Shown here: positions 43,084-52,808 of the stretch, in pieces
Layout of the letters: each line of letters begins with the position of its first letter
Position numbering within the stretch: position 1 is the stretch's first letter
Assembly: GCA_009833045.1 (NCBI GenBank)
Contig: WUUP01000002.1
Location: forward strand, 310,001 to 374,000
DNA length: 64,000 bases
Direction of reading: 5' to 3'
From: Saprospirales bacterium GYS_P2D
GTDB lineage: Bacteria; Bacteroidota; Bacteroidia; Chitinophagales; Saprospiraceae
Made by a program: the position numbers and the translations under genes
The notes under the pieces: generated by a model
Seen by the model: only the letters and a program-made list of their open reading frames with translations
Databases searched by the model: none
Told to the model about the DNA's origin: nothing

Positions 43084-43231
43084 ACTATAGTTTTGGATAA
43101 AAGTCTAAATATTAAAACAAAACTTGGTAGAAAAAACTTGGAAATAATATAAAACATCATAATACTTGCTGTCCTAAAATCATGGAGCTTTGTACTACAA
43201 GATCCATATAATCATCCCAGCTTATTAGCCT

Positions 43232-44053
43232 ATGTCTATTTTGCCATCTAAATCTACTGCATCTGTTCCTGCAGCTCCTGAAAAAGAGATGAGTTTTCTC
43301 GATCACTTGGAGGAGCTCCGGTGGCATATCATCAGATCGATCGGCGCAGTGGTGGTGATCGGCATCATCGTATTCTCACAGCGAGAGATAGTCACCTCCG
43401 TATTATTTGGACCACGTACGGCTTCTTTCCCGACGTATCAGTTGATCTGTACATACTTTGGTACATTTTGTGAAATCCCGCAGTTTGAAATCATTCAAAA
43501 GGATGTGGGTGAGCGATTTTTCACTCACCTCAAGACCTCTATTTGGCTGGGCATCATGCTCAGCTTCCCTTACATATTTTGGGAATTTTGGCGATTTATT
43601 AAGCCGGGACTTTATGATCATGAAAAGAAAGCGGCCAGAGGCATCGTCTTTGTATGTTCGCTTCTATTTTTCATGGGTATTTTGTTCGGATATTTTGTCA
43701 TTGCCCCTTTTGCTATTTCATTTTTAGCTGGATATGAGTTTGGTGATGATGTGATGGCCTCCTCGACTCTATCTTCTTATGTGTCGTATATGACGATGAT
43801 CACCATACCTACAGGATTGATATTTCAGCTGCCGATCGTAGCCTATTTCCTTGGCAAAGCAGGAATTATTGGTTCTGAGACCATGAAGAAATTCAGAAAG
43901 CATGCTGTAGTAGTCATCTTCATAGTAGCAGCCATCATCACACCACCTGATGTCATCACTCAGTTTTTGATAGCCATACCACTGATGGGACTCTATCAGA
44001 TCGGCATCAGTGTGGTCAAGAGGATAGAGAAGAAAAGAGAAAAGGAAGATTAA
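43232..44053 (+). CDS. tatC: Sec-independent protein translocase TatC
   Basis: This 273-residue protein has six membrane segments. It begins its conserved core with MSFLDHLEELRWHIIRSI, the TatC signature containing the glutamate that binds twin-arginine signals, and continues with LKTSIWLGIMLSFPYIFWEFWRFIKPGLYDHEKK, SYVSYMTMITIPTGLIFQLPIVAYFLGK and FIVAAIITPPDVITQFLIAIPL. It forms the receptor of the Tat export complex. No tatA/B gene is adjacent. It ends 3 nt from the convergent PorX-type gene. Confidence 0.95.
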   Translation: MSILPSKSTASVPAAPEKEMSFLDHLEELRWHIIRSIGAVVVIGIIVFSQREIVTSVLFGPRTASFPTYQLICTYFGTFCEIPQFEIIQKDVGERFFTHLKTSIWLGIMLSFPYIFWEFWRFIKPGLYDHEKKAARGIVFVCSLLFFMGILFGYFVIAPFAISFLAGYEFGDDVMASSTLSSYVSYMTMITIPTGLIFQLPIVAYFLGKAGIIGSETMKKFRKHAVVVIFIVAAIITPPDVITQFLIAIPLMGLYQIGISVVKRIEKKREKED

Positions 44054-44056
44054 TCC

Positions 44057-45613
44057 TTACTTCGCTTTGAGCTCCACAAAAGGACAGATCACTTCCTCAA
44101 GAGAGATCCCTCCATGCTGAAATGTATTTTGATAGAGCTTGTTGTAGTGGTTATAGTTATTTGGATAGAGGAAGAATTTATCCTCCTTTGCAAATATGTA
44201 AGTACTACTAATATTTGACTTTGGCAGCCCTACTTTATGAGGATCTCTGATTTCTAAGACATCCTTTTTATCATAGTTAAGGTTTCTACCCATCTTATAC
44301 CTGAGATTAGTCGTAGTATCCTTATCCCCTATGACCTTACTCGGGCTATGTACTCGTATAGTGCCATGATCTGTAGTGATAAATATCTTCGCTTTCTTTT
44401 CTTTGAGCTTTTGCAAAGCAGTACGTAATGGAGAATGCATGAACCATGATCTCGTCAATGATCTATAGGCCTTCTCATCACCTGCCAGCTCTTTGAGCAC
44501 CTCCATCTCGGTACGTGCATGAGAGAGCATGTCTATAAAATTGTACACCACTACTGTCAGATCATTTTTTTGATAGTTAAGTATATTATCACTCATTTGT
44601 CGAGCAGCATTGACATTGACTATTTTGAGATAGTCGGACTGTACCTCTCTTCTGAGTAGTCTATTCAGCTGACTCTTGAGCAACTCTTCTTCATGCATAT
44701 TTTTACCGCCTTCCTCATGATCGTCTAACCATAGATTGCGATAGTGCTTTTTGATATCAGCAGGAGTGAGTCCAGCGAAAATTGCATTTCGACTGTACTG
44801 AGTACTCGTAGGTAGGATACTGTAGAAATAGTCCTCCTGTACGACTCTGTAATCTTCAGAGATAGCGGGCTCGAGCGTTTTCCATTGATCAAACCTCAGA
44901 TTATCTAATAAGAAAAGATAGCATGGCGTCCCTTCTTCTAATTCTGGTAGGAGTTTCTTCTTTAGCAAGTCATGTGACAGGATCGGCTTGTCATCAGTGT
45001 CTGTATGCCAAGATTCGTAATTTTTGACGACGAATTTAGAAAATTCGGCATTAGCTTCAGTCTTCTGCATCTGCAGTATATCCATCATAGCAGGGGTATG
45101 AGATGCATCCATCTTGAGCTCCCATGAGATTATTTTTTTATATACATCCACCCAGCCTTCGACATCGAGTCCACTATTGATCTCCATGAGGATGTTTCTG
45201 AACTCGATTTGATAATCAGTCATCGTTTTCTCACTCACGAGTCTTTTATTATCAATGAGCTTTTTGAGTGTCATCAATATTTGATTAGGATTGACAGGCT
45301 TGATGAGGTAGTCATCGATCTGAGAGCCTATCGCCTCTTCCATGAGATTTTCGGCCTCATTCTTAGTGATCATGACGACTGGGATGTTACTATTTTTTTC
45401 CTTGATAGCTGCCAGCGTCTCGAGTCCAGATATCCCTGGCATAGACTCATCCAAAAATACCACGTCTATGTCACTCTGCTCTTCGAATATCTCAAGAGCG
45501 TCATGTCCATTGCTTACTGTAGTGACATTGTACCCTTTCTTCTCTAAAAAAAAGAGTTGTGGTTTGAGCATATCTATTTCATCATCTGCCCATAAAATCT
45601 TTATTGCTGACAT
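44057..45613 (-). CDS. porX: PorX-type response regulator with alkaline phosphatase-like domain
   Basis: The protein has 518 residues. The N-terminal receiver (1-120) has phospho-acceptor D55 in VVFLDESMPGISGLETL, K in YLIKPVNPNQIL and acidic D10/D11. A helical linker (~125-205) leads to a PglZ/alkaline-phosphatase-type domain (~210-518) with FLLDNLRFDQW, YSILPTSTQYSRNAIFAGL, VVYNFIDMLSHAR and FITTDHGTIRVHSP, which carry the metal-binding Asp/His and threonine. In Porphyromonas PorX works with the kinase PorY and sigma factor SigP to turn on T9SS genes; the phosphatase domain acts on nucleotides (family knowledge). porY and sigP are not in this window. Confidence 0.93.
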   Translation of the reverse strand: MSAIKILWADDEIDMLKPQLFFLEKKGYNVTTVSNGHDALEIFEEQSDIDVVFLDESMPGISGLETLAAIKEKNSNIPVVMITKNEAENLMEEAIGSQIDDYLIKPVNPNQILMTLKKLIDNKRLVSEKTMTDYQIEFRNILMEINSGLDVEGWVDVYKKIISWELKMDASHTPAMMDILQMQKTEANAEFSKFVVKNYESWHTDTDDKPILSHDLLKKKLLPELEEGTPCYLFLLDNLRFDQWKTLEPAISEDYRVVQEDYFYSILPTSTQYSRNAIFAGLTPADIKKHYRNLWLDDHEEGGKNMHEEELLKSQLNRLLRREVQSDYLKIVNVNAARQMSDNILNYQKNDLTVVVYNFIDMLSHARTEMEVLKELAGDEKAYRSLTRSWFMHSPLRTALQKLKEKKAKIFITTDHGTIRVHSPSKVIGDKDTTTNLRYKMGRNLNYDKKDVLEIRDPHKVGLPKSNISSTYIFAKEDKFFLYPNNYNHYNKLYQNTFQHGGISLEEVICPFVELKAK

Positions 45614-45730
45614 ATATTATTTAGTGCTTAGTTGAGAATCGAATATGCAAACGATACAGGTTGTTCTTGTAGTATAATTCTTTTTCGCTATATGTGATTA
45701 TGGTATGAATTTGGTAGCGTCACAAGGTAG

Positions 45731-46939
45731 ATGTCAAAGATCAAAGTATTCAACGATCCATTGTATGGGCTCATCAGCTTTCCATTTGAGTTGATCTATG
45801 AGCTCATAGATCATCCGATTTTTCAGCGACTGAGGAGGATTTCTCAAGTCGGGCTATCCTCATTAGTATATCCAGGTGCCGTACATACTCGATTTCATCA
45901 TGCGCTGGGTGTAGCTCATCTCGCATCTGAAGCCATCATCAATCTACGGATGAAAGGAGTAGAAATAACTGATGAAGAATATAAGTCTACCTGTATCGCT
46001 GCCCTGCTCCATGACATCGGGCATGGTCCTTTCTCTCATGCTTTAGAGTTTGAGATATTACCCATTCACCACGAAGAGATTACGAGTATTTTGCTTTCTC
46101 GTCTAAATGAAGAGTTTAATGGTCAATTGGATTTAGCTATTGACATTTTTAATGGTGACTACGACCGAGGATTTTTTAAGCAGTTGCTTTCGAGCCAGCT
46201 CGATGTAGACCGAATGGACTACCTGAATAGAGATAGCTACTACACAGGTGTAGCAGAAGGTATCATAGGATATGACCGTATTATCAAAATGATGAACGTT
46301 TTCGAAGATCAACTCGTCATAGAAGAAAAGGCTATCTACAGTATCGAAAAATTCTTCATGTCTCGCTACCTCATGTATCGTCAGGTTTATCTTCATAAAG
46401 CTGCCATAAGCGCTGAGCGCATGCTGAAGACATTTTTCTTAGAATATAAATCAGAAATCAAATCAAATCCACCTATAAATCCGACTAACACTCTCGATCA
46501 AATCATAGTGAAGGCAGGAGATGAGATTAATACAGAGTTAATCGACCTGTTTATACTATTAGATGATAATGATCTACTTTTCGCTCTGAAAAACTGCCTA
46601 AATCATAAAAATAAGATGTTAGCCTATATGGCCAATGGGATACTTAACAGGAAGCTCCACAAGACTATTTTAAGAAATAATAAGTTCGAGAGTGACTTTG
46701 TTAACAGTATCCGTCAGAAGACTGAACGAATGGTTAAAGCCGAGTATAAAATGTATCAAAACTTAGTTATATTAGGACAGGAAAAAAGCAGTTTTTACAA
46801 CGACCAAGAAGAGGTCATGATACTGTGTAAGTCACCTGCTGCCCTGAAACCGTTTTCCGAATTATCCCAATTCCAATTTTTCAACAATCAAGATTTTGTG
46901 AATTACATCACATTTCCTAAAGAAGTAAAAGAGAATTAG
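45731..46939 (+). CDS. HD-domain phosphohydrolase (YwfO/dGTPase-like)
   Basis: This 402-residue HD-superfamily enzyme has IKVFNDPLYGLISF and HPIFQRLRRISQVGLSSLVYPGAVHTRFHHALGVAHLA, giving the first histidine and the RFxHSLGV-type motif, then LLHDIGHGPFSHALE (HD pair), and SSQLDVDRMDYLNRDSYYTGV with the last aspartate. This is the dNTP triphosphohydrolase-like group found singly in many Gram-positives and Bacteroidota. A nucleotide substrate is likely but not certain. Confidence 0.87.
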   Translation: MSKIKVFNDPLYGLISFPFELIYELIDHPIFQRLRRISQVGLSSLVYPGAVHTRFHHALGVAHLASEAIINLRMKGVEITDEEYKSTCIAALLHDIGHGPFSHALEFEILPIHHEEITSILLSRLNEEFNGQLDLAIDIFNGDYDRGFFKQLLSSQLDVDRMDYLNRDSYYTGVAEGIIGYDRIIKMMNVFEDQLVIEEKAIYSIEKFFMSRYLMYRQVYLHKAAISAERMLKTFFLEYKSEIKSNPPINPTNTLDQIIVKAGDEINTELIDLFILLDDNDLLFALKNCLNHKNKMLAYMANGILNRKLHKTILRNNKFESDFVNSIRQKTERMVKAEYKMYQNLVILGQEKSSFYNDQEEVMILCKSPAALKPFSELSQFQFFNNQDFVNYITFPKEVKEN

Positions 46940-46947
46940 TACTTTTG
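46940..46947 (+). promoter_or_regulatory. -7 promoter box of the repetitive OmpA-family gene
   Basis: TACTTTTG matches TAnnTTTG. Transcription starting near 46953 would give a leader of ~55 nt with an A/T-rich, unstructured sequence before ATG 47009, compatible with high translation. Confidence 0.5.
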
Positions 46948-47008
46948 CGGGAAATTTGAAAATTAACTTTTTAATATCATTTTCTTAATTAAACGCTTTC
47001 AAAAAATT

Positions 47009-49324
47009 ATGAAAAATCTTAACTCATTGTTCACGGCTATTCTTTGCCTGGCATTCGTGAGTGTGTATGCACAGCCTGAGGCTGGTATGCCATCTGAGCC
47101 TGGTAAATGTTATGCCAAGTGTTTCATCGCAGATCAGTATGAGACAGTGACTGAGCAAGTATTAGTGAAAGAGGCATCTACTAAAGTTGCTATCGCTCCT
47201 GCTACTTACGAAACAGTAACTGAGCAAGTATTGGCAAAAGAAGCTGGAAACACTCTTTCAGTTAACCCTGCTACTTTTGAGACAGTGACTGAGCAAGTAT
47301 TAGCTCAAGAAGCTGGTAAAAAAGTATCAATCTCGCCTGCTTCATTTGAGACAGTGTCAGAGCAAGTAATAAAAAGAATCGATGCACCTGGTGTAGCGGT
47401 TGTACCTGCTTCATTCGAAACTGTATCTGAGCAAGTATTGGTAAAAGATGCTTACACTGAATTGAGAATCGTACCTGCGAAGTTCGAAACTGTATCTGAG
47501 CAAGTATTAGTACAAGATGCTTACACACAACTCAAAGTAGTCCCTGCTACTTACGAAAACGTAACTGAGCAAGTATTAGTAAAAGAAGGATTCACTACTA
47601 TCTCTGAAGCTCCTGTAGTAACAGATTTAACTGGTCTTCTTAAAATGGCTAATAGTGGATCAAACACTTATACTACTTCAAACGGTAAGACAAGAACATA
47701 CACTCCTGCTGAGATCGCAGCTATCAAAGCTCTCGAAGGATCAGGTGCAAGTCTTACTGCTGATCAATATGGTAACGTATACGCTACTATGACTGAGCAG
47801 GTATTAGCTCAAGAAGCATATTCTACACTTTCTACTTCTCCAGCTACATATGAGACTGTGACTGAGCAAGTATTAGTAAAAGAAGCTGGTACAAGAATCG
47901 AAAAGCAGCCTGCTGGTTATGAGACTGTGACTGAAACTATTCAGACTTCTCCTGCTACTACTAAGTGGGTTAAGAAAAAAGCTGATAAAAACTGTCTTTC
48001 TGCAGATCCTAACGACTGTTTAGTATGGTGTCTTGTAGAAGTACCTGCACAGTACAAAACTGTAACTAAGCAAGTAAGAAAATCTTGTGCTGCAGGATGG
48101 ACTTCTTCTGGAGAAGATTGTATCAGAACAATAGAAGTACCTGCTGAGTATACTACACGTACATATCAGAAACTATCATCTGCTGCTGCAAGCAACAGAT
48201 CAGAAGTACCTGCTAAGTACACTACAAGAACATACAAGAAACTAATCGTACCTGCTGGCACAGTATCTAACACTGTACCTGCTCAATACACTACAAGAAC
48301 ATACACTAAAGTAGCTAACCCTGCTACTACTACTGCTGTAGAAGTACCTGCACAGTACACTACTCGTTCTTTCCAAAAATTATTGAGCCCAGCTACTACT
48401 GAAGTAATCGAGATCCCTGCTAAATATGAGACAAGAACATTCAGAAAACTTACTTCTGATGCAGCTACTCAAGAAATCGCATGTGGAAAGTCTTCTATCG
48501 TAGAAGGTATCAACTTTAGAAGTGGTTCTGCTGAGCTTCTTTCTTCTTCTAATGCTGCTATTGCAAGATTGGAGGCTGAGTTGAAAAACAACCCAAGCAT
48601 CACTGCAAGATTAGTAGGACACACTGATAGCGACGGATCAGAAGCAAGTAATTTAAGTCTATCAACTGCAAGAGCTAAAGCTGTATATGATGCATTAGTA
48701 AATGCTGGTATCGCTGCTTCAAGATTGAGCTACGATGGCAAAGGTGAGTCTTCTCCTATCGCATCAAATGCTACTGCTGCTGGCAAGCGTCAGAACAGAA
48801 GAACTGAGTTCATTACTTTCGGAGATAACGCTGGAGGATCTGACTGTACTACATATGAGAACAGAACTTACCAAAAATTAGCTAACGATGCTGCTGTCAT
48901 GACTGACGACATCGCTGCTAAGTATGAGACAAGATCTTACAAGACTCTTGCTAACGATGCAAGCGTAAGTTCTACAGAGGTACCTGCTAAGTATGAAACA
49001 AGAAGTTTCCAAACTTTAGCTTCAGCTGCTTCTACTACTTCATCTGAGATTCCTGCACAGTACAACACTGTCACCAAGAGAAACTTAGTGAAAGCTGGTG
49101 GATTCACTGAGTGGAGAGAGGTAGTATGTGAGTCTGATATCACTCCTGCCCTTTACAGAAGAGTACAGGCTGCTCTTAACGAAAGAGGATATAACGTAGG
49201 TACTGTTGATGGTGTGATTGGTGCTGCTACTAAAGCTGCATTGGTTAAATTCCAGAGAGATAACAACTTACCTATTGGACAATTAGACTACGAGACATTA
49301 AATGCTCTTGGTGTACAGAAGTAA
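47009..49324 (+). CDS. Highly repetitive envelope protein with OmpA and peptidoglycan-binding domains
   Basis: The protein has 771 residues. A signal peptide (~1-21, LCLAFVSVYAQ) is followed by ~10 units of 22-25 residues with core YETVTEQVLVKEA. A ~50-residue spacer interrupts them before the last units. Five units with core VPAKYTTRTYQKL follow. An OmpA-like domain comes next (~492-610; INFRSGSAELLSSSNAAIARL, RLVGHTDSDGSEASNLSLSTARAKAVYDAL, AAGKRQNRRTEF), then four more YETRSYKTL units and a PG_binding_1 domain (~705-771; RRVQAALNERGYNVGTVDGVIGAATKAALVKFQ). The OmpA domain should clasp peptidoglycan. Codon use is narrow (GCT, ACT, GTA, AGA dominate), unlike its neighbours, suggesting very high expression. 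It has its own promoter and a strong terminator. Confidence 0.88.
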   Translation: MKNLNSLFTAILCLAFVSVYAQPEAGMPSEPGKCYAKCFIADQYETVTEQVLVKEASTKVAIAPATYETVTEQVLAKEAGNTLSVNPATFETVTEQVLAQEAGKKVSISPASFETVSEQVIKRIDAPGVAVVPASFETVSEQVLVKDAYTELRIVPAKFETVSEQVLVQDAYTQLKVVPATYENVTEQVLVKEGFTTISEAPVVTDLTGLLKMANSGSNTYTTSNGKTRTYTPAEIAAIKALEGSGASLTADQYGNVYATMTEQVLAQEAYSTLSTSPATYETVTEQVLVKEAGTRIEKQPAGYETVTETIQTSPATTKWVKKKADKNCLSADPNDCLVWCLVEVPAQYKTVTKQVRKSCAAGWTSSGEDCIRTIEVPAEYTTRTYQKLSSAAASNRSEVPAKYTTRTYKKLIVPAGTVSNTVPAQYTTRTYTKVANPATTTAVEVPAQYTTRSFQKLLSPATTEVIEIPAKYETRTFRKLTSDAATQEIACGKSSIVEGINFRSGSAELLSSSNAAIARLEAELKNNPSITARLVGHTDSDGSEASNLSLSTARAKAVYDALVNAGIAASRLSYDGKGESSPIASNATAAGKRQNRRTEFITFGDNAGGSDCTTYENRTYQKLANDAAVMTDDIAAKYETRSYKTLANDASVSSTEVPAKYETRSFQTLASAASTTSSEIPAQYNTVTKRNLVKAGGFTEWREVVCESDITPALYRRVQAALNERGYNVGTVDGVIGAATKAALVKFQRDNNLPIGQLDYETLNALGVQK

Positions 49325-49356
49325 TCTTCTGTAGCCTCTAATTTAGTTTAGATATA

Positions 49357-49389
49357 AAAGCCCGTCTACATCACGTAGATGGGCTTTTT
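49357..49389 (+). terminator. Intrinsic terminator after the repetitive OmpA gene
   Basis: A 13-bp stem AAAGCCCGTCTAC / GTAGATGGGCTTT (one G-T) with a 5-nt loop and trailing T-run lies 33 nt past the stop. Confidence 0.9.
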
Positions 49390-49426
49390 CTTTTAGTAAA
49401 ACTGAGCGTATCTCCTATATGATGGA

Positions 49427-49434
49427 TACCTTTG
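49427..49434 (+). promoter_or_regulatory. -7 promoter box of glyA
   Basis: TACCTTTG matches TAnnTTTG and lies 23 nt before the glyA ATG. The -33 element is not clear. Confidence 0.5.
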
Positions 49435-49457
49435 CCGCCTCATTATAATCTTACATC

Positions 49458-50738
49458 ATGGATAGTGTATTTACCTTAATCGCAGAAGAGAAAAAACGTC
49501 AGCAGTCGGGCATCGAGCTCATTGCTTCAGAAAACTTCGTCAGTAAGCCTGTATTAACCGCATTAGGATCATGTCTCACTAATAAGTATGCCGAGGGTTA
49601 CCCAGGCAAAAGATACTATGGTGGCTGTGAGGTAGTCGACAAAATAGAAAATCTGGCTATTGACAGATTGAAGCAGCTATTTGGTGCTGAATATGCTAAT
49701 GTGCAGCCGCACTCAGGAGCTCAAGCGAATGCAGCTATATTTTTAGCATGTCTACAGCCTGGAGACACTATATTAGGATTTGATCTGTCTCACGGTGGTC
49801 ACTTATCACACGGATCACCAGTTAATTTCTCTGGTAAGGTCTACAATCCTGTATTCTATGGAGTAGAAGAAGAGACAGGGATCATCGATATGGATAAAGT
49901 AGAGCGGTTAGCACTCGAGAATAAGCCAAAACTAATCGTATGTGGAGCATCTGCATACTCAAGAGACTGGGACTATGCACGATTCAGAGCTATCGCTGAT
50001 GAGGTAGGCGCTCTCCTGCTCGCAGATATCGCACACCCAGCTGGTCTCATCGCTAAAGGACATCTCAATAATCCTATACCGCACTGTCATATCGTAAGCT
50101 CTACTACACACAAGACACTGAGAGGACCTCGTGGTGGTATCATCATGCTCGGTAAGGACTTTGAAAATCCGTGGGGACGCACCACTAAAAAAGGAAAGAC
50201 TATCATGATGTCATCCGTCATGAATAGTGCTGTATTCCCGGGTATGCAGGGAGGACCACTTGAGCATGTGATCGCTTCTAAAGCGGTAGCTTTTGCTGAA
50301 GCATTAGATGAGAGCTTCACACACTACGGCACTCAGGTGATTAAAAATGCTCAAGTCATGGCGGATGCATTAGTAGATAAGGGATATAAGATCATATCTG
50401 GAGGTACTGACAATCATCTAATGCTAATAGACCTACGGTCAAAGAATGTCACTGGTAAAGAGGCCGAGAAAGCGCTCGTAGCGGCAGATCTTACGGTCAA
50501 TAAGAATATGGTGCCGTTTGATGATAAAAGTGCATTCGTGACATCAGGCATCCGTATAGGTACGGCAGCTATCACTACACGTGGCCTGAAAGAAGAAAAC
50601 TGTAAGCAAGTGGTAGAATGGATAGACCAAGTGATCACTAATCATGAAGATGAGAAAATCATCAAAGATGTGAAGTCTAAGGTAAACAAGTACATGGAAG
50701 AATTTCCTCTATATGCTGAGGGATCTGAAATGTTCTAA
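49458..50738 (+). CDS. glyA: Serine hydroxymethyltransferase
   Basis: The protein has 426 residues. It converts serine and tetrahydrofolate to glycine and methylene-THF with PLP. The sequence shows [66 protein letters not shown] and the PLP lysine in [15 protein letters not shown], followed by [18 protein letters not shown]. The gene is monocistronic and converges on truA. Confidence 0.97.
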   Translation: MDSVFTLIAEEKKRQQSGIELIASENFVSKPVLTALGSCLTNKYAEGYPGKRYYGGCEVVDKIENLAIDRLKQLFGAEYANVQPHSGAQANAAIFLACLQPGDTILGFDLSHGGHLSHGSPVNFSGKVYNPVFYGVEEETGIIDMDKVERLALENKPKLIVCGASAYSRDWDYARFRAIADEVGALLLADIAHPAGLIAKGHLNNPIPHCHIVSSTTHKTLRGPRGGIIMLGKDFENPWGRTTKKGKTIMMSSVMNSAVFPGMQGGPLEHVIASKAVAFAEALDESFTHYGTQVIKNAQVMADALVDKGYKIISGGTDNHLMLIDLRSKNVTGKEAEKALVAADLTVNKNMVPFDDKSAFVTSGIRIGTAAITTRGLKEENCKQVVEWIDQVITNHEDEKIIKDVKSKVNKYMEEFPLYAEGSEMF

Positions 50739-50752
50739 CACATTGAGTATAA

Positions 50753-51508
50753 CTATATAGTATCTGGATACTGGATACTATGCAAAATGAGGCCTTGAGG
50801 TGGTACGCTCCAGCTGAGATATAGTTGGGATCTACTCTTCAAGGCTTTTATTATGTCCTCTATAGATATCTTGCCACGTGAGAGATTGAGTCCAGTACCG
50901 ACTATCAGACGAATCATACCTCTCAGAAAACGATCACTGGTAATGTCAAAATGCAGCTCCTCTCCTACCATATGCCATCGAGCATGAGATATAGCACACT
51001 TTTTAGTCTTTACATCAGTGTTTACTTTACAAAAGGTATCGAAGTCCTCTGACTCCAATAAAAGCTGACTAAAGTCCTGTAGTAAGGCAATGTCTATTCT
51101 GTCAGGATAAGGATAATAAAGCGAATATCCCCGTATAAATGGATCTTTATCGAAATGAATACGATAAGTATAGCTTCTGGATATGGCGTCAAATCGAGCA
51201 TGAAAACTCGCATCTGCCAGCTCAATGACATGTACAGCTATTGCATCAGATAGCATTTTATTCAGCTTATATCTGAGCTCATCTGCAGAATATCTATCAT
51301 CGACACCGTCAAAGTGAAAAGCGTAGCGCTGTGCATGGACTCCCGCATCTGTGCGCCCACATCCGACTATCTTAATAGGTCCAGCATATAGCTTGGACAA
51401 GCAGTCTTCGATCTCATCCTGAATAGTATGAGCATCAGGCTGACTTTGCCAGCCAGCATAACGACTGCCATCATAGGATATCCACGCTCTATATCTCTCC
51501 TGTGACAT
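50753..51508 (-). CDS. truA: tRNA pseudouridine(38-40) synthase
   Basis: This 251-residue protein has the TruA fold: AWISYDGSRYAGWQSQPDAHTIQDEIE at the N-terminus, the catalytic aspartate in VGCGRTDAGVHAQRYAFHFD, ASFHARFDAISRSYTYRI, and FLRGMIRLIVGTGL near the C-terminus. It modifies U38-U40 in tRNA anticodon arms. It starts 48 nt after clpX on the same strand and may be its operon mate. TACTTTTA at about 51513-51520 (minus) is a near-consensus -7 box. Confidence 0.95.
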   Translation of the reverse strand: MSQERYRAWISYDGSRYAGWQSQPDAHTIQDEIEDCLSKLYAGPIKIVGCGRTDAGVHAQRYAFHFDGVDDRYSADELRYKLNKMLSDAIAVHVIELADASFHARFDAISRSYTYRIHFDKDPFIRGYSLYYPYPDRIDIALLQDFSQLLLESEDFDTFCKVNTDVKTKKCAISHARWHMVGEELHFDITSDRFLRGMIRLIVGTGLNLSRGKISIEDIIKALKSRSQLYLSWSVPPQGLILHSIQYPDTI

Positions 51509-51555
51509 GAGCTAAAAGTATAAGCTAAAATCGATTGAAAAAAAGAATAGAGTGA

Positions 51556-52794
51556 TTATGCTACCTTGAGCTTGGCAAATTTGGATTTTTGCATTTGTTT
51601 CTGCGCATACTCTTTTGTCACGACGAATTCTTTGATGCCTTCTTCTGATGGCAAATCAAACATCGCATCTGTCAAAATCTCCTCGCAGATAGAACGCAAT
51701 CCTCTCGCACCTAACCCAAAGTCCATAGCCTGCTCTGCCACAAAAGAGATCGCATCTTCTTCAAACACGAGATTGATACCTTCCAGCTCAAAAAGCTTCT
51801 CATATTGCTTGAGTAGTGCATTTTTAGGCTCTCTCAGGATACGCACCATAGTATCTAATGAAAGTGGACTAAGATATGTCAGCACTGGTAATCTACCTAT
51901 CAACTCAGGTATAAGACCAAATCGCTTAATATCTTGATGCATCACATGACTAAGCAGGGGCTGATCGTCTTTGATCAGTTCCTCTTGGACACGATTGTTA
52001 AATCCTATCACATGTGTATTGAGTCGCTTAGATATGATCTTCTCTATCCCTGCGAAGGCTCCTCCACATATAAAAAGAATATTCTTCGTATTGACATTGA
52101 TGAGCTTTTGCTCAGGATGCTTTCTACCCCCCTGCGGTGGTACATGTACTTCTGTACCTTCGAGCATTTTGAGCAGTGCCTGCTGCACGCCCTCTCCAGA
52201 CACATCTCTGGTGATGGATGGGTTGTCACTCTTACGAGCTATCTTATCGATCTCATCGATATATACGATACCACGCTCAGCGGCTTCTACATTATAATCG
52301 CATACCTGTAGTAGTCGACTGAGCATACTCTCGACATCCTCTCCTACATAGCCTGCCTCAGTGAATACTGTAGCATCGACTATAGCAAAAGGAACATCGA
52401 GAAACTTAGCTATCGTCTTAGCAAGAAGTGTCTTACCTGTACCCGTCTCTCCTACAAATAAGATATTGGATTTTTCAATCTCTACATCTTCAATTGCTCT
52501 GTTGTATTTGAGCCTTTTATAGTGATTGTACACGGCTACAGATAAGTACTTCTTAGCTTGATCCTGACCTATGATGTAGTCATCAAGATATGACTTGATA
52601 TGGCCAGGAGTGATATTTTCTGGTAAGCTAAAATCAGATTTGTCCTCTACCTCAGTTTTAAGTTCTTTGAGTACGATTTCATTCGCCTGTTCTACACATG
52701 ACTCACAGATATGACCATGCGTACCAGCGATCAAGAGCAATGCCTCACTCTTATCTTTACCACAAAAAGAACATTTAGGGTTATGAGAATCCAT
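51556..52794 (-). CDS. clpX: ATP-dependent Clp protease ATP-binding subunit ClpX
   Basis: This 412-residue protein has an N-terminal four-cysteine zinc-binding domain ([20 protein letters not shown], then CESC) and an AAA+ core: Walker [16 protein letters not shown], pore loop AGYVGEDVE, Walker [35 protein letters not shown] and sensor-[17 protein letters not shown]. It unfolds substrates for ClpP. The IGF-type loop that docks ClpP should lie near HVIGFNNRV. It follows clpP by 14 nt. Confidence 0.97.
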   Translation of the reverse strand: MDSHNPKCSFCGKDKSEALLLIAGTHGHICESCVEQANEIVLKELKTEVEDKSDFSLPENITPGHIKSYLDDYIIGQDQAKKYLSVAVYNHYKRLKYNRAIEDVEIEKSNILFVGETGTGKTLLAKTIAKFLDVPFAIVDATVFTEAGYVGEDVESMLSRLLQVCDYNVEAAERGIVYIDEIDKIARKSDNPSITRDVSGEGVQQALLKMLEGTEVHVPPQGGRKHPEQKLINVNTKNILFICGGAFAGIEKIISKRLNTHVIGFNNRVQEELIKDDQPLLSHVMHQDIKRFGLIPELIGRLPVLTYLSPLSLDTMVRILREPKNALLKQYEKLFELEGINLVFEEDAISFVAEQAMDFGLGARGLRSICEEILTDAMFDLPSEEGIKEFVVTKEYAQKQMQKSKFAKLKVA

Positions 52795-52808
52795 TGATTA
52801 TCTGGCGT

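Noticed and set aside
47120-49080. Tandem repeats considered as a non-coding satellite or recombination hotspot
   Set aside because: The repeats are in frame within one 771-codon gene with signal peptide, OmpA and peptidoglycan-binding domains, and vary mostly in a protein-conserving way.
51934-52311. 125-codon open frame antisense to clpX
   Set aside because: Shadow of clpX; no start context or domain.
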